DNA of 21,876 nucleotides, from NCBI GenBank assembly GCA_003602535.1, contig QQSA01000032.1, positions 4,714 to 26,589 on the forward strand. Direction: 5' to 3'. This DNA comes from Candidatus Poseidoniales archaeon. GTDB lineage: Archaea > Thermoplasmatota > Poseidoniia > Poseidoniales > Poseidoniaceae. The notes beneath the pieces were generated by a model, which ran no database searches, was not told where the DNA came from, and saw only the letters and a list, made by a program, of their open reading frames with translations. Positions 1 to 5,517 of the stretch are shown piece after piece (positions within the stretch are counted from its first letter, which is position 1; every line of letters begins with the position of its first letter). A program made the translations under genes and the position numbers.

Positions 1-1
1 T

Positions 2-361
2 GCCAACCTGAGTAATGCCAACCTGACTGAAGCCGACCTAAAGACGGCCGACCTGACTGGCGCCGACCTGAGCGGTGCTGTCCTATTCGATGTTCACGCA
101 ATCGACTTGCAAGGATGTCCTGATGTCTTGCCAACTTCTTGGCAGTGTATAGGAGAAAATCTCGTCGGCCCATCCGCAAATCTGCTAGATGCCGACTTGA
201 GTGGTGCTGACCTGAGTGGCGCCAATCTGATTAATACCCTCTTGAATGTCGCCAACCTGAATGGTGCCAACCTGAGTGGCGCTAACCTGAGTGGCGCCGA
301 TCTAGGTTATGCCAACCTGCAAAATGCCAACCTGACTGGTGCCAACCTGACTGGCGTTAAT
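2..361 (+). repeat. Tandem 15-bp repeats encoding the pentapeptides
   Basis: Units close to GCCAACCTGAGTGGC recur in phase at about 2-79 and 191-361, interrupted by a non-repeat linker. They are conserved at DNA as well as protein level, which suggests recent duplication and makes copy-number slippage or assembly collapse plausible. They are coding and not a CRISPR array. Confidence 0.8.
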
Positions 362-433
362 TGGTACAATACAACCTGTCCAGACGGAACCAATTCAAAT
401 GATAATGGAAACACTTGTGCAAACAATCTCTGA
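2..433 (+). CDS. Pentapeptide-repeat protein, C-terminal part (5' end outside window)
   Basis: The reading frame is open from the first bases of the window, so the true start lies upstream; the TTG at 107 is internal. The visible 143 residues contain two blocks of A(N/D)LxX pentapeptides (about residues 1-26 and 64-120), which fold as a right-handed quadrilateral beta helix. The blocks are separated by a linker with an LPTSW-C-LVGP pattern that introduces the second helix. The C-terminus, WYNTTCPDGTNSNDNGNTC, is a cysteine-containing cap that I recognise from other pentapeptide proteins of marine microbes. The family has no single function; members act as DNA mimics, scaffolds or surface proteins. 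The paired cysteines suggest an exported or surface protein, but the signal peptide would lie outside the window. Family assignment is certain; role is unknown. Confidence 0.88.
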   Translation, partial: ANLSNANLTEADLKTADLTGADLSGAVLFDVHAIDLQGCPDVLPTSWQCIGENLVGPSANLLDADLSGADLSGANLINTLLNVANLNGANLSGANLSGADLGYANLQNANLTGANLTGVNWYNTTCPDGTNSNDNGNTCANNL

Positions 434-484
434 CTTCAGAATAGAACCATTTCTAATTTGAAATGTAGCTTTGCGGTATAATGG

Positions 485-517
485 TTGTAACATTATTGTA
501 ACCAAAGCAATTAATAC
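485..517 (+). promoter_or_regulatory. Putative promoter of the lipoprotein gene
   Basis: AATTAATA (about 509-516) is centred about 25 nt before the ATG at 539, as expected for a TATA box driving a leaderless archaeal transcript. Upstream, TTGTAAC occurs twice (485-491 and 496-502) with an 11-bp period, about one helical turn, which could be a regulator site. This is read from spacing only. Confidence 0.3.
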
Positions 518-538
518 AACTCCTACTTGAAAAAACTC

Positions 539-1405
539 ATGAACAAGAAGATTGCACTTTTTGCCGCCGTTTTGATGTTTACAGTTTCGTTATCAGGTTG
601 TTTACGTGATGGCCGAAATAACGATGACAATGACAACAACATGGGTTCTTCCGATGAAGTAAATGCCGATGATTACAATGTCTTGTACATCGGTCACAGC
701 TTTGGGCGATTATTTGCTCAGACATTGGAAGATTATGCACACACCGCAGGTTTCTCAGACCATGCACAATACATCGAAATGAGTGGGGGGGCGTCTGGAG
801 CACCTGATGCATTGTGGGCGGACGACGGACATCGCAGGAACATCAAGGCGTACTTAGACACCGGAGAAATCGATGTTTTCATTATGATCTGTTGCAGCAT
901 TGAATTCATGGAATCCGGTCTTCAATCAGATGAAGCAATTTGGAATTTCACAGAATATGCATTAGATAAAAATCCAGATACAAGAATCGGCTTAGCCCTG
1001 CCTTGGAAAGACTATCCTTCAGATTATGATAATGCAACCGAGTATAGAAATGGCTCAGTTGAAGCATATGAGTCATGGAAGAGTCTTGCATCAAACTTGA
1101 GTGCTGATAACCCTGGTGCGGATATTTTCACTTTCCATCATGGAGCGGTAGCATACGAACTTCGTGAGATGTTTGAAGCAGGTGAACTTGAAGGTGACAT
1201 TGAGGAACTGACTGGTTCAAAAGATACATCAATTTTCACTGACTACAAAGGCCACGCAGGTGAAATTATGATCGACACAGGCACCCTAATTTGGCTTCAT
1301 GCAGTTCATGGGGTTGATCCGACGGATATGCCTGAATTCACTGAATGGAATACCGACATACGATTGCTTGCGGAATCACTTCTCGATGAAAATGAAGATG
1401 TCTAG
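539..1405 (+). CDS. SGNH/GDSL-hydrolase-like lipoprotein (DUF4886-like)
   Basis: The protein is 288 residues. The N-terminus has a lysine-rich start, a hydrophobic stretch and an LSGC lipobox (Cys21), so it should be a lipid-anchored envelope protein. A low-complexity N/D-rich linker (about 26-45) follows. The sequence VLYIGHSF then places a candidate nucleophile at Ser54 in a GxS block I context, as in SGNH hydrolases and DUF4886. A glycine-rich MSGGASG segment could be block II, and DYKGH near residue 235 may supply the catalytic Asp/His pair. Substrate is unknown; esters on carbohydrates or lipids are typical of the fold. ATG 539 is preferred over TTG 527, because it gives a standard signal peptide and sits about 25 nt after a TATA-like element. 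The next gene begins 11 nt after the stop. The SGNH call is good; catalytic residues beyond Ser54 are inferred. Confidence 0.7.
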   Translation: MNKKIALFAAVLMFTVSLSGCLRDGRNNDDNDNNMGSSDEVNADDYNVLYIGHSFGRLFAQTLEDYAHTAGFSDHAQYIEMSGGASGAPDALWADDGHRRNIKAYLDTGEIDVFIMICCSIEFMESGLQSDEAIWNFTEYALDKNPDTRIGLALPWKDYPSDYDNATEYRNGSVEAYESWKSLASNLSADNPGADIFTFHHGAVAYELREMFEAGELEGDIEELTGSKDTSIFTDYKGHAGEIMIDTGTLIWLHAVHGVDPTDMPEFTEWNTDIRLLAESLLDENEDV

Positions 1406-1416
1406 GATGTGCTGAG

Positions 1417-1920
1417 ATGGTTGTGGACCTCTTTGCCATAGCTCTCATGTTGTCGATTTTATTGTGTGCATTAGTAACAGGGCTGCTACTTGGTTTTGCA
1501 ATCGTTGTAATGCCTGGCATTAACAAATTGTCTGACAAAGAGTTTCTTTTAGCATTCAAACATATGGATGGAATAATACAGAACAATCAGCCTCTCTTTA
1601 TTCTGATATGGGTTGGCTCAATCATTTCGATAATTGGCTCACTGATTACCGGAACAATGAATCTGAGTGGTAACCAACTCTATCTGTTGTGGATAGGATC
1701 AACTTTGTATTTATTCGGCTTACAATTGCCTACTATTCGATTTAATATCCCTCTAAATAATACTTTACAGGAATTGGATATTTTGTCCTTGAGCGAATCG
1801 GAGTTGGAAACTTCTCGTAGGGAATTTGAATCGCCATGGAATCGTTGGAATCGATTCAGAACCGTTAACGGTATTGTGGCTGTTTCGATATTGTTGCTAC
1901 TACTTTTCCAAGTTAACTAA
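1417..1920 (+). CDS. DUF1772-like (anthrone-oxygenase-like) membrane protein
   Basis: The product is 167 residues with four predicted membrane helices, near residues 5-30, 60-80, 88-105 and 148-166. Several features match DUF1772/anthrone oxygenase-like proteins: a small residue-rich first helix followed by VMPGI, an amphipathic stretch with HMD and NNQP, and the late N-P-L-N plus ESPWNRWNRFRT segment before the last helix. Characterised relatives act on polyketide anthrones or are described as doxorubicin-resistance proteins; nothing here indicates a substrate. It follows the lipoprotein gene by 11 nt and is probably co-transcribed. A hairpin with terminator-like symmetry begins at its stop codon. 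Family call is fairly confident, biochemical role open. Confidence 0.7.
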   Translation: MVVDLFAIALMLSILLCALVTGLLLGFAIVVMPGINKLSDKEFLLAFKHMDGIIQNNQPLFILIWVGSIISIIGSLITGTMNLSGNQLYLLWIGSTLYLFGLQLPTIRFNIPLNNTLQELDILSLSESELETSRREFESPWNRWNRFRTVNGIVAVSILLLLLFQVN

Positions 1921-1937
1921 CTCTCTTCAGAGTTTAG
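1917..1937. terminator. Hairpin between convergent genes
   Basis: AACTCT (1919-1924) pairs with AGAGTT (1929-1934) around a CTTC loop. The stem extends to CTAACTCT/AGAGTTTAG with one bulge. It spans the stop of the plus-strand gene and lies 13 bp beyond the end of the minus-strand kinase gene, so it could terminate both. There is no strong U-tract, so confidence is modest. Confidence 0.35.
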
Positions 1938-1949
1938 CCACAAACAGTT

Positions 1950-3053
1950 TCAATCTGAAGATACTCGAATTACTCTCGTAGTACGATAACCTTGGAGCAT
2001 TTTGAGGTACTTTCTTTCACGTATTTCACTATCGAGAGATTCATCTCCAGTGTCGATTCGCACTTCGTTTAATCCAAGTAACTTAGCTGGTGTAGCAATG
2101 CCAAGGACATTTTCGATACCAATGCCTCTCAATACATCAGGGGACAACTGCAAATTACCTCGTCCGATAAGGAATCCTTGACCGCCCATCGGCGAGAGAA
2201 GAAGTAACTTAGCACCATTGTGTTGATTGATGTGTTGTAGAATACCTTGCTCATTCAGATCATGGAACATTTTGCCATTGTGTTGAATATCGATACCAAG
2301 CAAAGTTGAATCGAAACCTAACTCTTTACACATTTGTCTAAGTGTTCCGCCACTGCCCCAGACAATCATCAAATCTGGATTGTCTTCGACTAGGCTTTGA
2401 ATATGAGATGCCATAGCTTCTAGAGTTTCACTCTCACTTTCACGCTGGACTTGTTCTTTGGCACCTTGCATCCATCTAGGACTTGCTGGTGTGAATGCTT
2501 CTCCATACATTCGAACTTTCCATTCTCCCAATTGATAGACTTCTTCATCCAAGTCCATAACTTCAGTTCTTGCAATCATCAAATCTCCGGTAACGAATGA
2601 CCAAACCACTTCTGCTGCAGACCTCGGCGTGGTTGCAAAACAACCACTGTGCATTTTCACCCCCCCCGGAACTCCGACAATCGGTGTCTCTCTGTCACCT
2701 AATGCTTCGACAATATCTCTAGTAGTCCCGTCTCCTCCTGCATAGAGGAACAGATCTGGTTCATGTGAATTGATGAAATCAGCAGTCGAATTTGCATCGG
2801 TTATCTCAGGAGTTTTACCGGTGGAAGTATACTCTCCCGGGATCCAATCTCCTCCCATTCTGCCATCCCATGAGATAATTTCAATCGGCATTCGTGCCAA
2901 TTCAGAAAGTCGCTCTAAACATTGTTTCATTCTCGGTCCAGCACGATCTTCTGCACCAGCAGCTCTTGCTTCAGCTGCACGGCCATCACTCCCCTTGAAG
3001 CCCAGGCGTCCACCCAAGCCAGCATCAGGATTGACGACTACAGCGAGGCGCAT
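1950..3053 (-). CDS. ATP-NAD kinase family protein (COG3199, AcoX-like)
   Basis: The 367-residue protein belongs to the diacylglycerol-kinase/NAD-kinase fold. Residues 8-24 carry the NPxAGxGGRxGFKGSDG signature of COG3199, GGDGT (106-110) is the nucleotide-binding/catalytic loop, and PGGVKMHSG follows at about 129-137. The C-terminal half has the GSGGT, GIDI and GRGNLQLS segments typical of these proteins. The expected reaction is ATP-dependent phosphorylation of NAD to NADP, or of a related small molecule; substrate use by this subfamily is less certain than for canonical NadK. Start choice: an in-frame ATG at 3080 and TTG at 3083 exist. The ATG at 3053 begins directly with MRLAVVVNP and fits a TATA-like element about 40 nt upstream with a short leader. 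The gene is divergent from the small protein at 3118. Confidence 0.85.
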   Translation of the reverse strand: MRLAVVVNPDAGLGGRLGFKGSDGRAAEARAAGAEDRAGPRMKQCLERLSELARMPIEIISWDGRMGGDWIPGEYTSTGKTPEITDANSTADFINSHEPDLFLYAGGDGTTRDIVEALGDRETPIVGVPGGVKMHSGCFATTPRSAAEVVWSFVTGDLMIARTEVMDLDEEVYQLGEWKVRMYGEAFTPASPRWMQGAKEQVQRESESETLEAMASHIQSLVEDNPDLMIVWGSGGTLRQMCKELGFDSTLLGIDIQHNGKMFHDLNEQGILQHINQHNGAKLLLLSPMGGQGFLIGRGNLQLSPDVLRGIGIENVLGIATPAKLLGLNEVRIDTGDESLDSEIRERKYLKMLQGYRTTRVIRVSSD

Positions 3054-3087
3054 ATTGCGCCCCAGGAGTAAGCCATACATCAAACCG

Positions 3088-3098
3088 ATTATTTATTG
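3088..3098. promoter_or_regulatory. Shared TATA-like element of divergent genes
   Basis: The AT-rich run ATTATTTATTG is the only such block in the 64-bp divergent gap. Read on the plus strand its centre is about 25 nt before ATG 3118, predicting a leaderless transcript. Read on the minus strand it lies about 40 nt before ATG 3053, predicting a leader of about 15 nt. One element may serve both directions. Confidence 0.4.
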
Positions 3099-3117
3099 CC
3101 GCCCTCATCGGGTCTAC

Positions 3118-3381
3118 ATGGAGAGGCGAGTAGACGATTTGAGTTTCGAAGGAGCTTGGGCTAATCAACTCAAAGATGAGAAAGAGCAGAAACCGCCAAC
3201 TGAGAAGAAAGAAGTCAAAGTTCATGAGAAACCTTCATTCCGTGGTCAAAGAGATATTGACGATAATCGAAGTGAAATAAAAATGGCTACTAAACAATCC
3301 TCTAAGCCAGAGAAAAAGCATGTAGAAGTTCTCGCAGAACCTACTTCAAAACTCGGCGATGACTTTGATGTAGAATGGTAA
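3118..3381 (+). CDS. Small charged hypothetical protein
   Basis: An 87-residue protein with a very high content of Lys, Glu and Asp. It has no membrane segment, almost no hydrophobic core, and is probably largely disordered. It starts MERRVDDLSFEGAW and ends with an acidic-aromatic tail, LGDDFDVEW. I do not recognise a family. It is treated as real for two reasons: its ATG lies about 25 nt after a TATA-like element, and it occupies a clean interval between the divergent kinase gene and thrS. The acidic-aromatic C-terminus is the kind of tail that can serve as a protein-docking peptide, as in bacterial SSB, but that is analogy only. The open frame extends far upstream antisense to the kinase gene; that part is judged non-coding. 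Confidence 0.6.
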   Translation: MERRVDDLSFEGAWANQLKDEKEQKPPTEKKEVKVHEKPSFRGQRDIDDNRSEIKMATKQSSKPEKKHVEVLAEPTSKLGDDFDVEW

Positions 3382-3452
3382 TCGGCGATTTGACATTCGT
3401 TTGAAGAAGACCTCTGAATGATTTCTTTTATCGCCAAGGTGAAGAGTAGAAG

Positions 3453-3473
3453 CGCCCCCGTAGGGGGCGGAGG
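3453..3473 (+). promoter_or_regulatory. GC-rich hairpin beside the thrS ribosome-binding site
   Basis: CGCCCCC (3453-3459) and GGGGGCG (3463-3469) form a perfect 7-bp stem with a GTA loop. The overlapping GGAGG at 3469-3473 is a strong SD placed 7 nt before the ATG at 3481. The stem therefore touches the first base of the SD, and it could control thrS translation or end the upstream transcript. It stands out in an AT-rich context. Confidence 0.5.
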
Positions 3474-3480
3474 CACACCC

Positions 3481-5508
3481 ATGTCCATGATTTCTGTCAC
3501 CTTGCCAGACGGTACAGTAAACGAATACGCTGCTGGAATTACGGCTGGTGAAATCGTAATGGATATTGAAGGGAGAAAGCATGACTGTGTGGCAGCATCA
3601 GTAGATGGTATTCACAAAGATTTCTCTACAATTCTAGATTCTGATTGTTCAGTTGAAGGCATTTCTGGCTTCACTGATGATGGAATACACATCTTGAGGC
3701 ATAGCGCCGCTCATCTTCTCGCTCAAGCAATAACATCCCTCTATCCGGATGCCAAACCAACAATTGGTCCTGCAATCGATAGGGGCTTCTACTATGATTT
3801 CGCAGATCTACCTGATTTCAGTGAATCAGATTTGAAGTCTGTACAGAAGAAAATGCATGAGATTGCAAGGCGCAATCATACTGTGGAAAGAGTCGAATGC
3901 AGTGAATCTGAGTTAAGTGAAATGTTCTCCAGTAATCCATACAAAATGGAAATTATCAATGACAAATTGGAAGACGGAGCCGGCTCAACAATTTATCGTC
4001 AAGGAGATTGGTATGATTTGTGCTTAGGGCCTCACGTACATTCTACAGCCAAATTGATGCATGTGAGATTGACTTCGGTATCATCGGCTTTTTGGCGAGG
4101 AGACCAAAACAGAGAACAGTTAACTCGAATTTACGGAATCGTCGAACCAACTAAGGAATCTTTGAAGGCAACTATGTCGGCTATTGAAGAAGCAAAGAAG
4201 AGAGATCACCGAAAACTCGGAAAGGATTTGCAACTATTCCATGTAGACGAAGATGTAGGGCAAGGACTCATTCTTTGGACTCCCAGAGGGGCTACAGTAC
4301 GCACATGTCTCCAGAATTTCATCTCAGAACATTTGACTCGCCAAGGCTATCATCAGGTCTATACTCCTCATATCGGAAAATTAGATTTATACAGGACAAG
4401 TGGCCATTTCCCTTACTATCAAGATTCTCAATATCCTCCATTGGTCGAGAAGGATATGATGGCAAAATTGGCTAATGAAGGCTGTTCATGTGGTGAATTA
4501 TCCAATATGATGGCTGCGGGTGATATCGAGGGATACATGCTGAAGCCGATGAATTGCCCTCATCACATCAAGATCTACTCTTCACAAGCGCGCTCATATC
4601 GCGATTTACCATTACGCTTAGCTGAATTTGGTACTGTGTATCGTTGGGAGCAATCAGGTGAGATTTCGGGTATGACAAGGGTTCGTGGATTTACTCAAGA
4701 CGATGCTCATCTATTCGTAACTGAAGATCAGATAGCAGAAGAAGTGCTTGGATGTATCGAGCTGGTTCAAGTAATTTTCAAGGCACTGGGTATGACTGAT
4801 TACCGAGTTAGAGTGGGATTAAGAGATCCCGATTCAACCAAGTATGTCGGGGCTAGCGAAAAGTGGGATAAAGCGGAAGAAGCTTGTAGGAAAGCAGCCA
4901 GTAGTCTTGATGTTAATTGGTCAGAAGAACCAGGTGAAGCGGCATTCTACGGGCCAAAGATAGATTTCGTTGTCAAAGATGTAATCGGAAGAGAGTGGCA
5001 GTTAGGTACGGTACAGGTTGACTACAATCTTCCAGAACGTTTCGATCTCAAATACAAAGGGAGCGATGGAGAACTGCATCGCCCAGTTATGATTCATCGT
5101 GCACCATTCGGTTCAATGGAACGGTTTTGTGGAGTTTTAATCGAACACTTCGCGGGTAAATTCCCTACTTGGCTTGCACCTACTCAAATCCATGTACTCA
5201 CGATTTCCGAGAAACAAGTTGAGTATGGCAGAAAGGTCACTGCGAAGATGAAAGAAGCAGGAATCCGAGTTGAATTGGATGATGGTGACGATACAATTGG
5301 AAAGAAAATTAGGATGCGAAGAAAATTCCAACCAGCATATATGCTAATTCTAGGAGACGACGAAGTCGAAAACAACTCTGTATCTATCCGTGCTAGAAAT
5401 GGCGACCAACGAGCAGGTGTTGATTTCGATACCTTCCTCTCTGAACTTGTAGAAGAAATCGAATCAAAATCTGCAACTCCATCACTAGTCCCACCACAGA
5501 ATGAATGA
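3481..5508 (+). CDS. thrS: Threonyl-tRNA synthetase, bacterial type
   Basis: Class II synthetase that charges tRNA-Thr in the cytoplasm; 675 residues, close to the usual bacterial length. Order: TGS domain (about 3-62), SAD editing domain with HxxxH (His74, His78) and CLGPH (Cys181, His185), catalytic core, and HGTP anticodon-binding domain (about 560-655). Zinc ligands of the active site are Cys359 (KPMNCPHH), His410 (DDAH) and His539. Motif 2 appears as RWEQSGE followed by TRVRGFTQDD. Classical archaeal ThrRS instead has a D-aminoacyl-tRNA-deacylase-like N-terminus, so this copy looks bacterial in origin. An insertion of roughly 20-25 residues containing CSCGE precedes KPMNC. ATG 3481 is chosen over the in-frame ATG at 3418 because GGAGG lies 7 nt before it and the TGS domain begins immediately. 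Confidence 0.97.
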   Translation: MSMISVTLPDGTVNEYAAGITAGEIVMDIEGRKHDCVAASVDGIHKDFSTILDSDCSVEGISGFTDDGIHILRHSAAHLLAQAITSLYPDAKPTIGPAIDRGFYYDFADLPDFSESDLKSVQKKMHEIARRNHTVERVECSESELSEMFSSNPYKMEIINDKLEDGAGSTIYRQGDWYDLCLGPHVHSTAKLMHVRLTSVSSAFWRGDQNREQLTRIYGIVEPTKESLKATMSAIEEAKKRDHRKLGKDLQLFHVDEDVGQGLILWTPRGATVRTCLQNFISEHLTRQGYHQVYTPHIGKLDLYRTSGHFPYYQDSQYPPLVEKDMMAKLANEGCSCGELSNMMAAGDIEGYMLKPMNCPHHIKIYSSQARSYRDLPLRLAEFGTVYRWEQSGEISGMTRVRGFTQDDAHLFVTEDQIAEEVLGCIELVQVIFKALGMTDYRVRVGLRDPDSTKYVGASEKWDKAEEACRKAASSLDVNWSEEPGEAAFYGPKIDFVVKDVIGREWQLGTVQVDYNLPERFDLKYKGSDGELHRPVMIHRAPFGSMERFCGVLIEHFAGKFPTWLAPTQIHVLTISEKQVEYGRKVTAKMKEAGIRVELDDGDDTIGKKIRMRRKFQPAYMLILGDDEVENNSVSIRARNGDQRAGVDFDTFLSELVEEIESKSATPSLVPPQNE

Positions 5509-5517
5509 GGCGAAGAA

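Noticed and set aside
2..361. CRISPR-like repeats
   Set aside because: Repeat units are 15 bp, in frame, contiguous and encode A(N/D)LxX pentapeptides; there are no spacers.
2770..3117. Long plus-strand open frame continuous with the small charged protein
   Set aside because: It is antisense to conserved codons of the ATP-NAD kinase gene. A TATA-like element at 3088-3098 and ATG 3118 define a better start.
3418..3480. Longer start for thrS
   Set aside because: The extra residues are encoded by the hairpin and SD region and have no TGS-domain homology.
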